Shown one piece after another: positions 54,401 through 64,000 of a DNA stretch of 64,000 nt. Position numbers and translations under genes: made by a program. Source of the DNA: Piscicola geometra (taxonomy: Eukaryota; Annelida; Clitellata; Hirudinida; Piscicolidae); NCBI GenBank assembly GCA_943735955.1, contig OX030955.1, positions 4,527,835 through 4,591,834 of the forward strand, written 5' to 3'. A model generated the notes under the pieces. That model made no database searches and was not told where the DNA came from. It was given only the letters and a program-made list of their open reading frames with translations. The stretch's first letter is position 1. Each line of letters opens with the position of its first letter.

Positions 54401-57400
54401 GCACTTCTCCACACCACCACTACCACCATCTTGTCTCTAGCACCTCTCCACACTTCCACCACCATCTTGTCTCTAGCACTTCTCCACACTTCTACCACCA
54501 TCTTGTCTCTAGCACCTCTCCACACTTCTACCACCATCTTGTCTCTAGCACCTTTCCACACTTCTACCACCATCTTGTCTCTAGCACCTCTCCACACCAC
54601 CACTACCACCATCTTGTCTCTAGCACCTCTCCACACCACCACTACCACCATCTTGTCTCTAGCACCTCTCCACACCACCACCACCACCATCTTGTCTCTA
54701 GCACCTCTCCACACTTCTACCACCATCTTGTCTCTAGCACCTCTCCACACCACCACCACCACCATCTTGTCTCTAGCACCTCTCCACACTTCTACCACCA
54801 TCTTGTCTCTAGCACCTCTCCACACTTCCACCACCATCTTGTCTCTAGCACCTCTCCACACTTCTACCACCATCTTGTCTCTAGCACCTCTCCACACTTC
54901 CACCACCATCTTGTCTCTAGCACCTCTCCACACTTCTACCACCATCTTGTCTCTAGCACCTCTCCACACTTCTACCACCATCTTGTCTCTAGCACCTCTC
55001 CACACCACCACCATCTTGTCTCTAGCACCTCTCCACACTTCTACCACCATCTTGTCTCTAGCACCTCTCCACACCACCACCATCTTGTCTCTAGCACCTC
55101 TCCACACTTCTACCACCATCTTGTCTCTAGCACCTCTCCACACCACCACCATCTTGTCTCTAGCACTTCTCCACACTTCTACCACCATCTTGTCTCTAGC
55201 ACCTCTCCACACTTCTACCACCATCTTGTCTCTAGCACCTTTCCACACCACCACCATCTTGTCTCTAGCACTTCTCCACACCACCACCATCTTGTCTCTA
55301 GCACCTCTCCACACTTCTACCACCATCTTGTCTCTAGCACCTCTCCACACCACCACCATCTTGTCTCTAGCACCTCTCCACACTTCTACCACCATCTTGT
55401 CTCTAGCACCTTTCCACACCACCACCATCTTGTCTCTAGCACTTCTCCACACCACCACCATCTTGTCTCTATCACTTCTCCACACTTCTACCACCATCTT
55501 GTCTCTAGCACCTCTCCACACTTCTACCACCATCTTGTCTCTAGCACCTCTCCACACCACCACCATCTTGTCTCTAGCACCTCTCCACACCACCACCACC
55601 ACCATCTTGTCTCTAGCACCTCTCCACACCACCACCATCTTGTCTCTAGCACCTCTCCACACTTCTACCACCATCTTGTCTCTAGCACCTTTCCACACCA
55701 CCACCATCTTGTCTCTAGCACTTCTCCACACCACCACCATCTTGTCTCTATCACTTCTCCACACTTCTACCACCATCTTGTCTCTAGCACCTCTCCACAC
55801 TTCTACCACCATCTTGTCTCTAGCACCTCTCCACACCACCACCATCTTGTCTCTAGCACCTCTCCACACCACCACCACCACCATCTTGTCTCTAGCACCT
55901 CTCCACACCACCACCATCTTGTCTCTAGCACTTCTCCACACCACCACCATCTTGTCTCTAGCACCTCTCCACACTTCCACCACCATCTTGTCTCTAGCAC
56001 TTCTCCACACTTCTACCACCATCTTGTCTCTAGCACCTCTCCACACCACCACCATCTTGTCTCTAGCACCTCTCCACACTTCTACCACCATCTTGTCTCT
56101 AGCACCTCTCCACACTTCTACCACCATCTTGTCTCTAGCACCTCTCCACACTTCTACCACCATCTTGTCTCTAGCACCTCTCCACACTTCTACCACCATC
56201 TTGTCTCTAGCACCTTTCCACACTTCTACCACCATCTTGTCTCTAGCACTTCTCCACACCACCACCATCTTGTCTCTAGCACCTCTCCACACCACCACCA
56301 TCTTGTCTCTAGCACCTCTCCACACTTCTACCACCATCTTGTCTCTAGCACTTCTCCACACCACCACCATCTTGTCTCTAGCACCTCTCCACACTTCTAC
56401 CACCATCTTGTCTCTAGCACTTCTCCACACCACCACCATCTTGTCTCTAGCACCTCTCCACACTTCCACCACCATCTTGTCTCTAGCACTTCTCCACACT
56501 TCTACCACCATCTTGTCTCTAGCACCTCTCCACACCACCACCATCTTGTCTCTAGCACCTCTCCACACTTCTACCACCATCTTGTCTCTAGCACCTCTCC
56601 ACACTTCTACCACCATCTTGTCTCTAGCACCTCTCCACACTTCTACCACCATCTTGTCTCTAGCACCTCTCCACACTTCTACCACCATCTTGTCTCTAGC
56701 ACCTTTCCACACTTCTACCACCATCTTGTCTCTAGCACTTCTCCACACCACCACCATCTTGTCTCTAGCACCTCTCCACACCACCACCATCTTGTCTCTA
56801 GCACCTCTCCACACTTCTACCACCATCTTGTCTCTAGCACTTCTCCACACCACCACCATCTTGTCTCTAGCACCTCTCCACACTTCTACCACCATCTTGT
56901 CTCTAGCACTTCTCCACACCACCACCATCTTGTCTCTAGCACCTCTCCACACTTCTACCACCATCTTGTCTCTAGCACTTCTCCACACTTCTACCACCAT
57001 CTTGTCTCTAGCACTTCTCCACACCACCACCATCTTGTCTCTAGCACCTCTCCACACTTCTACCACCATCTTGTCTCTAGCACTTCTCCACACCACCACC
57101 ATCTTGTCTCTAGCACCTCTCCACACTTCTACCACCATCTTGTCTCTAGCACCTTTCCACACCACCACCATCTTGTCTCTAGCACTTCTCCACACCACCA
57201 CCATCTTGTCTCTAGCACCTCTCCACACTTCTACCACCATCTTGTCTCTAGCACTTCTCCACACCACCACCATCTTGTCTCTAGCACCTCTCCACACTTC
57301 TACCACCATCTTGTCTCTAGCACCTCTCCACACTTCTACCACCATCTTGTCTCTAGCACCTCTCCACACCACCACCATCTTGTCTCTAGCACTTCTCCAC

Positions 57401-60400
57401 ACCACCACCATCTTGTCTCTAGCACCTCTCCACACCACCACCATCTTGTCTCTAGCACCTCTCCACACCACCACCATCTTGTCTCTAGCACTTCTCCACA
57501 CTTCTACCACCATCTTGTCTCTAGCACTTCTCCACACTTCTACCACCATCTTGTCTCTAGCACTTCTCCACACCACCACCATCTTGTCTCTAGCACCTCT
57601 CCACACTTCTACCACCATCTTGTCTCTAGCACCTCTCCACACTTCTACCACCATCTTGTCTCTAGCACCTTTCCACACCACCACCATCTTGTCTCTAGCA
57701 CTTCTCCACACCACCACCATCTTGTCTCTAGCACCTCTCCACACTTCTACCACCATCTTGTCTCTAGCACTTCTCCACACCACCACCATCTTGTCTCTAG
57801 CACCTCTCCACACTTCTACCACCATCTTGTCTCTAGCACCTCTCCACACTTCTACCACCATCTTGTCTCTAGCACCTCTCCACACCACCACCATCTTGTC
57901 TCTAGCACTTCTCCACACCACCACCATCTTGTCTCTAGCACCTCTCCACACCACCACCATCTTGTCTCTAGCACCTCTCCACACCACCACCATCTTGTCT
58001 CTAGCACCTCTCCACACTTCTACCACCATCTTGTCTCTAGCACTTCTCCACACTTCTACCACCATCTTGTCTCTAGCACTTCTCCACACTTCTACCACCA
58101 TCTTGTCTCTAGCACCTTTCCACACCACCACCATCTTGTCTCTAGCACTTCTCCACACCACCACCATCTTGTCTCTAGCACTTCTCCACACTTCTACCAC
58201 CATCTTGTCTCTAGCACCTCTCCACACCACCACTACCACCATTTTGTCTCTAGCACTTCTCCACACTTCTACCACCATCTTGTCTCTAGCACTTCTCCAC
58301 ACTTCTACCACCATCTTGTCTCTAGCACCTTTCCACACCACCACCATCTTGTCTCTAGCACTTCTCCACACCACCACCATCTTGTCTCTAGCACTTCTCC
58401 ACACCACCACCATCTTGTCTCTAGCACCTCTCCACACCACCACCATCTTGTCTCTAGCACCTCTCCACACCACCACCATCTTGTCTCTAGCACTTCTCCA
58501 CACTTCTACCACCATCTTGTCTCTAGCACTTCTCCACACTTCTACCACCATCTTGTCTCTAGCACTTCTCCACACCACCACCATCTTGTCTCTAGCACCT
58601 CTCCACACTTCTACCACCATCTTGTCTCTAGCACCTTTCCACACCACCACCATCTTGTCTCTAGCACTTCTCCACACCACCACCATCTTGTCTCTAGCAC
58701 CTCTCCACACTTCTACCACCATCTTGTCTCTAGCACTTCTCCACACCACCACCATCTTGTCTCTAGCACCTCTCCACACTTCTACCACCATCTTGTCTCT
58801 AGCACCTCTCCACACTTCTACCACCATCTTGTCTCTAGCACCTCTCCACACCACCACCATCTTGTCTCTAGCACTTCTCCACACCACCACCATCTTGTCT
58901 CTAGCACCTCTCCACACCACCACCATCTTGTCTCTAGCACCTCTCCACACCACCACCATCTTGTCTCTAGCACCTCTCCACACTTCTACCACCATCTTGT
59001 CTCTAGCACTTCTCCACACTTCTACCACCATCTTGTCTCTAGCACTTCTCCACACTTCTACCACCATCTTGTCTCTAGCACCTTTCCACACCACCACCAT
59101 CTTGTCTCTAGCACTTCTCCACACCACCACCATCTTGTCTCTAGCACTTCTCCACACTTCTACCACCATCTTGTCTCTAGCACCTCTCCACACCACCACT
59201 ACCACCATCTTGTCTTTAGCACTTCTCCACACTTCTACCACCATCTTGTCTCTAGCACTTCTCCACACTTCTACCACCATCTTGTCTCTAGCACCTTTCC
59301 ACACCACCACCATCTTGTCTCTAGCACTTCTCCACACCACCACCATCTTGTCTCTAGCACTTCTCCACACTTCTACCACCATCTTGTCTCTAGCACCTTT
59401 CCACACCACCACCATCTTGTCTCTAGCACCTCTCCACACCACCACCATCTTGTCTCTAGCACTTCTCCACACTTCTACCACCATCTTGTCTCTAGCACTT
59501 CTCCACACCACCACCATCTTGTCTCTAGCACCTCTCCACACTTCTACCACCATCTTGTCTCTAGCACCTCTCCACACCACCACCATCTTGTCTCTAGCAC
59601 CTCTCCACACTTCTACCACCATCTTGTCTCTAGCACTTCTCCACACCACCACCATCTTGTCTCTAGCACCTCTCCACACTTCTACCACCATCTTGTCTCT
59701 AGCACCTCTCCACACCACCACCATCTTGTCTCTAGCACCTTTCTACACCACCACCATCTTGTCTCTAGCACCTCTCCACACTTCTACCACCATCTTGTCT
59801 CTAGCACTTCTCCACACCACCACCATCTTGTCTCTAGCACCTCTCCACACCACCACCATCTTGTCTCTAGCACCTCTCTACACTTCTACCACCATCTTGT
59901 CTCTAGCACTTCTCCACACTTATACCACCATCTTGTCTCTAGCACTTCTCCACACCACCACCATCTTGTCTCTAGCACCTTTCCACACCACCACCACCAC
60001 TACCACCTTGCCACCACTCAGGTGGAATTGTATGCAGAGCACGAGCCTGAGAAGTTGATGTCTTTCCTCAAATTCAACTCCAACGTTTCACTACAAGAGA
60101 GCTTCAAGGTTCTTTTTAATTATTTATTTTTAGTTTTATTATTTAATTGTATTATTTATGTAGCCTGATGGGTTTATTTTAGACGGGTGTGGGCATACGA
60201 CTTGTTTGCGCCAATGATTTTGTGTTATGTTATGTAACAACGTTACATTGTGACATTGTATTCTTATGTATTTATAAAGGATATAATATCCCAAAATTGT
60301 TTTTTTAAGTTTTTATAAATTTTGTTTGAGAGAGTTTCTTCTTTGCCTTTAAAGTATCTAATTTTATAAATGATCTTTAACTCTTTTGAATGTATTTAAA

Positions 60401-62515
60401 ACGCTGTTTAAATTTATTTGATTAATTGATTGATCTTAATGTTTCAAATTTGATCAAAATAGACTGTTATCTCTAATTCAATGGGAGCACAATACAATCG
60501 TAACGCAATCAAACAAGGTGTGCCAAAAACGAGGAATGATGAAGGAGATGGTGTACTTGCTAGGTACGACTCCATTACTGTCTACAGTCTAACTTTATCG
60601 ATTGAAAACATTCTAAATTAGATTTTAAATCTCCACTCTAAAGTATGACATTTCTTTATATATTCTTTTATTTTTTTTATTATATATTCTTAAAAAGCCA
60701 TTTACTACGGGCATCTTCCAATGCATAAAGAAAAATACATCGCCTTCCCCCCAAGACATCATGGGCAACCGTAAGGAGGCGCTGAACTTGACGTTGCAGG
60801 AGGACAAGGGTCCAACGGCAGCGATCGACTTTTGCAAGCAGCATTCAGATGCCGACCTTTGGCGTCAACTCATCAACCACTCCATCGATAAACCCGGTCA
60901 GTTTTTATTCTTTTTTTTTCGATGGTTTTTTTTGAATTCATATTGAGAACATCTTTTTGTAAGTGATATTTTGAAGTAGGTAGGAAGAAAAAAACATGCT
61001 ATTTACTTCTTCATCCACTCCATATTCTAATAAAAATAGCACCACTTCGCCAACGACCAACACGATCACAGAGTACATCAAGGCGCTTCTGGACACTGTG
61101 GGAGCCCACATCGACCCGATCCTTCTCATCTCTCAGATCAAACATCACATGAGCATCTCAGGCCTCAGAGATTCACTCGTCAAAATACTGCAAGACTTCA
61201 CTCAGCAGGTTGGTCATTATGATGGTGCTGATGGTGGTGTGTTGGTGGAAGGAGATTAAAAATGTGATATGTATGGTTTAGATTTCTGGTGTTGGTGCTG
61301 TGTGTGTTGTTGAGCTCATCCGGGTTCACGCTACGTTAATAATATTCGTCGTTGTATTGTATTGTGTTGCATGGAGTACGAGGAGCTTTTAGATGTCTAG
61401 TGCTGGTGCCCCTACATTCATCGTCGTTTGTTATTTAAATTGGTACAGCGATTTAAATAATTCACGTCCTTCTAACTTATCATAACTTTCAACATCATAT
61501 TCATAAAAACAATTGATAATAGAATATATTTATAATTTATAAGTATTAAGTATAATTATAATAATAATAATGGACAAATAATATTAACTTCTAATATAAA
61601 GTGTGCTTTTTAAACTTCTCTTTAAAGGCTCTATTTTTATATTGAAATAAAAATAAAACGTTTCACTTCGCGTGACGAGAGCACACTACCACCGCCGCCA
61701 TGGCAGATATCGATGCAGAAGAGTTGCAGCAAGTTGATCAGCAACGACAGCATGGCGCTCTTCAGGCACCTATTCAGCCTTCATAAAAAAGCTCTACGCA
61801 TCGATGGTGGGTGCCTGTATGTGTTGGAGGAAGGAGGTTTTATTTGGTGAAGGAAAAGTTGGAATTATGGCAAATAAAAAAGGAAGGAAGTTGGTTTGGA
61901 TTGATGGGTAAAAATCGGAGGTTGAAAACCGATTAGGCTTGAATAAAAGACAGAATCTGGAGAAAAGAAGAAGGTTTATCGCATGAGAAGGCAATTAAAG
62001 GATCGTTCAGGTGATTTCAAAGATTTCATGAACATCGTCCATCATCCACCACAGAGGAAGTGCAATGTCCAGAGTGCCTCAGAGCAGTGATCAAGAGCTC
62101 CACTGGTGAGGGAATTTCACTGTTCATTGTACATTGTACGTTTGCATAAAGCATCTTTATAAAGTATTATATATTTGATATAACATTTTTTTTAACGCAG
62201 CAATGCACCACTACATATGCGGTATTATAATATAATACCAATATTACAGGCTTCATGACCTTCTTTTGCCATCACGCCTTCCACGCTGAATGCATCATGT
62301 ACAGGGACTTGGTGGGTTCTTGCTACGAAAATATAGAATTTTAAAATCTGAATTAAGCATTCTTCTTTGAAGTTTTTTATAAGATATAATAAAAAACAAT
62401 ATTCTTTTATATGTATTAGATAGTTGCTTTTTTTGATAACACTCCACACTCTTCTCAGACCGCGTGTCCTGTATGCAGCGAGGCGGACAATGGAAAAAAC
62501 AAGAATGTTCTTTGA
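35645..62515 (+). CDS. VPS41: VPS41, HOPS-complex subunit, 30 exons
   Basis: VPS41 is a subunit of the HOPS tethering complex that drives late endosome/lysosome fusion and also acts in AP-3-dependent transport. The gene reads WD40-like beta-propeller, clathrin-heavy-chain-repeat region, then a C-terminal RING-H2. From exon 2 (35830) to the stop at 62515 the 29 exons sum to 2,517 bases and join without a phase error. With a tentative 15-base first exon (35645-35659, Met-Glu-Thr-Ser-Phe then GTATGT) the protein is 843 residues; human VPS41 has 854. The first exon is the only uncertain one. Matches to VPS41 run throughout, for example [32 protein letters not shown] and [11 protein letters not shown]. 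The gene spans nearly 27 kb mainly because of intron 22, which is 16,029 bases of minisatellite. Many introns begin or end in simple repeats. Confidence 0.96.
35830..40011 (+). CDS. VPS41: VPS41 exons 2-13: acidic N-terminus and beta-propeller
   Basis: Exons: 35830-35886, 36001-36093, 36230-36316, 36501-36575, 36697-36752, 36959-37037, 37393-37512, 38284-38363, 38817-38898, 39210-39264, 39523-39611, 39882-40011. The acidic start ([16 protein letters not shown]) precedes [13 protein letters not shown], then propeller blades: [104 protein letters not shown] and [18 protein letters not shown]. In the human protein this region is followed directly by the IVSPRDVVVA strand, found here in exon 14. 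Confidence 0.94.
37617..38093. repeat. 23-bp tandem array, about 20.5 copies, VPS41 intron 8
   Basis: Unit GTCAAACCTATTAAGTTATTTAT. Copies are virtually identical; one carries GGCAAACC (about 37871). There are no spacers, so this is a simple minisatellite, probably recently amplified. Confidence 0.97.
38546..38765. repeat. CAT/CATAAT microsatellite, VPS41 intron 9
   Basis: CATCATCATAATCAT units upstream of the exon 10 acceptor. Confidence 0.9.
38799..38816 (+). promoter_or_regulatory. (CAG)n tract forming the VPS41 exon 10 acceptor
   Basis: Six consecutive CAG units, each ending in AG. The last (ending 38816) gives the phase needed to continue from exon 9. The others would insert one to five Gln or Ala/Ser codons in frame, a NAGNAG-type arrangement. 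Confidence 0.6.
38903..39130. repeat. GATGATG/GATGACGATG microsatellite, VPS41 intron 10
   Basis: Starts a few bases after the exon 10 donor (GTGGCATGATGATG). Confidence 0.9.
39474..39522. repeat. CAA microsatellite before the exon 12 acceptor
   Basis: CAACAACAAC repeats, then ACTACAACTACAG at the VPS41 exon 12 acceptor. Confidence 0.85.
40266..40362 (-). mobile_element. SINE-like tail, inverted, with three AGCGCT units
   Basis: AATCAATCAATCAACCAATC then three tandem repeats around TATAGCGCTTTTTAATAAAT just before the VPS41 exon 14 acceptor. Confidence 0.5.
40369..60896 (+). CDS. VPS41: VPS41 exons 14-25: end of propeller and alpha-solenoid
   Basis: Exons: 40369-40484, 41024-41080, 41356-41484, 41858-41947, 42479-42615, 43009-43056, 43265-43403, 43606-43662, 43933-43992, 60022-60108, 60518-60563, 60756-60896. 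Blocks include [160 protein letters not shown] and [20 protein letters not shown]. Exons 22 and 23 are separated by the 16-kb minisatellite intron. Both junctions lie between codons, so removal of the intron restores the known VPS41 order. Confidence 0.94.
40490..40775. repeat. 30-bp G-rich tandem repeat at the exon 14 donor
   Basis: About nine units of GTGATGGTAGTGATTGTGG + TGGGGTTAGTG follow the VPS41 exon 14 donor. Confidence 0.92.
40816..40945. repeat. 12-bp GGTTGTAGTAGT tandem repeat
   Basis: About ten near-perfect copies in VPS41 intron 14. Confidence 0.95.
41485..41850. repeat. Simple-repeat intron 16 of VPS41 (G/T-rich start, CATC-rich end)
   Basis: The first part is TGTGTTTGGGGTTGTGGGG and GTTGTTG repeats, including a duplicated block of about 40 bases (TGGTATTTGTATTGTAGTTTC at about 41640 and 41680). 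The second part is CATCATCATC and CCACCCTCCATC repeats leading to the exon 17 acceptor. Confidence 0.8.
42248..42478. repeat. CCACCA and CAT repeats before the exon 18 acceptor
   Basis: ACCACCACC and CATCATCATC tracts end in CCCTCTAG at the VPS41 exon 18 acceptor. Confidence 0.8.
42594..42785. repeat. Tandem duplication that copies the exon 18 end and donor
   Basis: GAGGCCTTGGGCTTTTTGTG occurs at the true exon 18 end (donor 42616) and again 40 bases downstream (donor 42656). It is followed by units of TGTGGTTTGGAGTGCTGGTGG. Confidence 0.88.
43404..43555. repeat. TG microsatellite at the exon 20 donor
   Basis: GTGAGTGTGTCTGTCTGTGTG, then TG and TTTG repeats with GGGG interruptions, beginning at the VPS41 exon 20 donor. 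Confidence 0.9.
44110..60010. repeat. Giant 33/36/39-bp minisatellite, about 450 units, VPS41 intron 22
   Basis: Three unit lengths share the core CCACCATCTTGTCTCTAGCAC and differ in the spacer: CCTCTCCACACCA (33 bp), CCTCTCCACACTTCTA (36 bp), CCTCTCCACACCACCACTA (39 bp). Further variants carry CTTCTC or CTTTCC. All are multiples of three, so two plus frames ([12 protein letters not shown] and [12 protein letters not shown] types) and one minus frame ([12 protein letters not shown] type) stay open, while the third plus frame meets TAG in every unit. It fills the intron bounded by VPS41 exons 22 and 23, so I call it intronic and not a gene. Unit order repeats in larger blocks. Confidence 0.97.
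50045..53680. repeat. 1,818-bp higher-order repeat, two full copies
   Basis: A marker variant (CCTCTCTACACTT) occurs at about 50044, 51862 and 53680, exactly 1,818 bp apart. The unit order between markers is the same in both blocks. In the minus frame the two 599-codon blocks differ at one residue that I can see (Asn for Asp near 50215). A partial third copy extends left to about 48945. Confidence 0.9.
60109..60517. other. VPS41 intron 23
   Basis: AT-rich, with a SINE-like tail at 60400-60437 (TTTAAAACGCTGTTTAAATTT then GATTAATTGATTGAT). Confidence 0.5.
61072..62515 (+). CDS. VPS41: VPS41 exons 26-30: solenoid end and RING-H2
   Basis: Exons: 61072-61208, 61707-61806, 62055-62105, 62250-62311, 62459-62515. 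Conserved text: [45 protein letters not shown]. The RING Cys/His ligands are present and spaced as in other VPS41: VQCPEC (Cys792, 795), [11 protein letters not shown] (Cys811, His813, His816, Cys819) and TACPVC (Cys828, 831). Stop TGA at 62513-62515. The tail after the last Cys pair is short, as in the family. Confidence 0.94.
61312..61370 (-). mobile_element. Dispersed element copy in VPS41 intron 26
   Basis: AGCTCATCCGGGTTCACGCTACG then TTAATAATATTCGTCGTTGTATTG, the inverted form of the GTGGCGTAAACCC family. Confidence 0.6.
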
Positions 62516-64000
62516 TTTCACATTTAGACGTCTTTTTAAAGCTTTTTATGGCAGTTAGTTTATTCTAATATTTTAATTGAAAAAGATTTATTTAATTTTT
62601 TGAGGTTTTTAGTTGATTAATATTTAAAAAATATTCCATTTTATTATTTTTTGAGGGTTTAAATTCAATTATTTTGTAAAGCTTTTAATCTCAGATTTCG
62701 GCTTTGCTTTTAAATTGTAATTGGACCGCTTTGCGATTACATTTTTTTTAGAAAGATTATGAATTTTTTTTAATGATACCTTTTTGTACATAAATTAATT
62801 GAGTTGAGCTTATATTCCAGTTTTATAAAAACATGAACTTTTTTTTAATTTTACATGTTAAATGTTAGAAGCCATATGCGGATAACTTGGCCTAGGACGA
62901 GACAGTCTGGATGATTCAGCCGATGATCCTTCATCCTGGAACGATTCAGTCCAAACCAATGAAATTGAAATAACAATGAATTAAAAATGGCCGAATATAT
63001 TGGCATTTTACGTTAGTAAAGAAAACATAATAACAAGCTACTTTATTTGAACGTGATTTTTTTAAATCAGAGATTTAATTTTGATAAAGTAAATTTTATG
63101 AGTATTAAGCCGGTTATAATAATGAGACAACTTATATAAGCAATTGAAAAAGTAATCAGGTCCCAAATAAAGTCACTAATCATTTCGTTGGAAAATAAAA
63201 ATATTCAAGTTATTTAAAAAAAGTAAAATTCGTTACAATTAAAAAACTGTAATACGTAAAAAAAGTTTTTTAAGAATTTCACGAGCGTTTTGAAGGCTTA
63301 ACTGTCTTCTTGGGAGCCACTGGCCAAATGGTTTAATGAGGCGATATGAAATGAGAAAGAGTAACAAAATATCAGTAATAAAAGATATTTTACAGTTCGG
63401 AAAAGTGCATAAAAGGATGATAAAACTCCATAAAACTCATAACATGTCTAGCTGTATCATCGAAAAACCGCAAAAGAGCTTTAAAAAAGTTTTTATAGGC
63501 ACAGGATTTGTGGGGTGGCCATAATTAAAGTCTTATAATGAACACATAAAACGAAATGAAGCATATAAATAAACTTTAATTGACCGCAATAGCCTTATAT
63601 TGAAGATATTAAACTATAAAAACATGTAGATTTTCAAATAGTTCTTACTTTACTTTACTTTTCTACTTTATACGAAATAAACGATGAAACAAAATCATGT
63701 GCACTAATTATAATCGCCAAACAGTTTGAATTCATCTTCATGCCTCAATAATGATTCACTCATTTTTTTCTTTAAAAATTTCATTCGTCGAAATGATTGC
63801 CTTCTCAAGGGCCCTACAAACATGTGCTTTTATAGCACTTTCATGCATCAATTCTTCACCTCTGTGAAACCAGACCGCAATAAGACCACTTTATTGAACA
63901 CACTCTCGATAATAGTGAGTTATAAAATCGTCATGAAGCAGAACCGATGAAATAAAAAAGCGATAATCTGTCAGTAAGCCAGCTACGATACTTCTGAGAT
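62516..64000. other. VPS41 3' flank
   Basis: AT-rich. A tract at 62986-63017 matches 121-152 at the other end of the window. On the minus strand a short basic frame (APKKTVKPSKRS then TGA, near 63285-63320) and a 39-codon frame from ATG (MFVGPLRRQSFRRMKFLKKK type, about 63707-63825) downstream of TATAAAAG look somewhat protein-like. They are too short to call a gene. Confidence 0.3.

Noticed and set aside
44116..59724. Minus-strand ORFs with [12 protein letters not shown] repeats
   Set aside because: Antisense of the minisatellite. They break only where a C-to-T variant creates a stop, and there is no start, splice or promoter context.
44110..60010. PRDM9-type recombination motif array
   Set aside because: CCACCATCTTGTC only partly fits CCNCCNTNNCCNC, and the motif is species-specific, so no claim can be made.
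44012..60058. Second plus-strand ORF of 5,348 codons ([12 protein letters not shown] repeats)
   Set aside because: Another frame of the same minisatellite; its ends do not match VPS41 or any family.
43936..60168. Single ORF of 5,410 codons read as a giant His/Ser-rich protein gene
   Set aside because: It starts inside VPS41 exon 22 and ends after exon 23, and both ends are VPS41 sequence. The middle is a tandem repeat whose unit lengths are multiples of three, which keeps frames open without selection. Reported as an intron with possible retention.

Overview
This is eukaryotic, animal DNA. The genes are split into many short exons with GT-AG introns, the background is AT-rich, the exons are GC-richer, and the recognisable products are metazoan: a relaxin-type G protein-coupled receptor, CHID1, DTWD2, acid phosphatase type 7 and VPS41. 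Inverted-repeat elements, a hAT remnant and SINE-like tails fit an invertebrate animal genome. I cannot place it to phylum from the sequence alone.

Layout. Minus strand, left side: a complete 12-exon acid phosphatase type 7 gene (327-4497); a block of fold-back elements (about 4727-5552); a 3-exon gene for an unrecognised Cys-cluster, Pro-rich, acidic protein of about 1,074 residues (6074-9609); and a small secreted Cys-rich protein gene (10285-11423). A repeat-rich spacer follows (11424-13972), with an inverted pair of a dispersed element, a GC-rich block and a 210-bp (AT)n tract. Plus strand, right side: DTWD2 (13973-17609) with a coding minisatellite tail; CHID1 (17980-23096); a relaxin-receptor-like LDLa/LRR/7TM gene (24879-34159, possible alternative end to 35023); and VPS41 (about 35645-62515). 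VPS41 reconstructs to about 843 residues in 30 exons, close to the usual length.

The most striking object is VPS41 intron 22 (43993-60021). It is almost entirely a 33/36/39-bp minisatellite of roughly 450 units with higher-order repeats of 1,818 bp. The intron is a multiple of three long and has no stop codon in the frame of the flanking exons. Exon 22, the whole intron and exon 23 therefore form one open frame of over 5,400 codons. I read this as an intron and not as a gene, because both flanking exons align to VPS41 and join in phase.

A second, window-wide pattern is that simple repeats are polarised around splice sites. Read on the sense strand, TG, GTG and GGTGAT-type repeats run downstream from many donors. 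CA, CAT, CAA and CCACCA-type repeats run into many acceptors. This holds for genes on both strands.

The genes show no operon-like functional link. They are housekeeping functions (tRNA modification, lysosomal or secretory enzymes and lectins, endolysosomal tethering), one receptor and two novel proteins. Exon boundaries were derived by hand from splice consensus, codon phase and remembered family sequence; most are exact, a few could be off by a base or use a neighbouring AG or GT.
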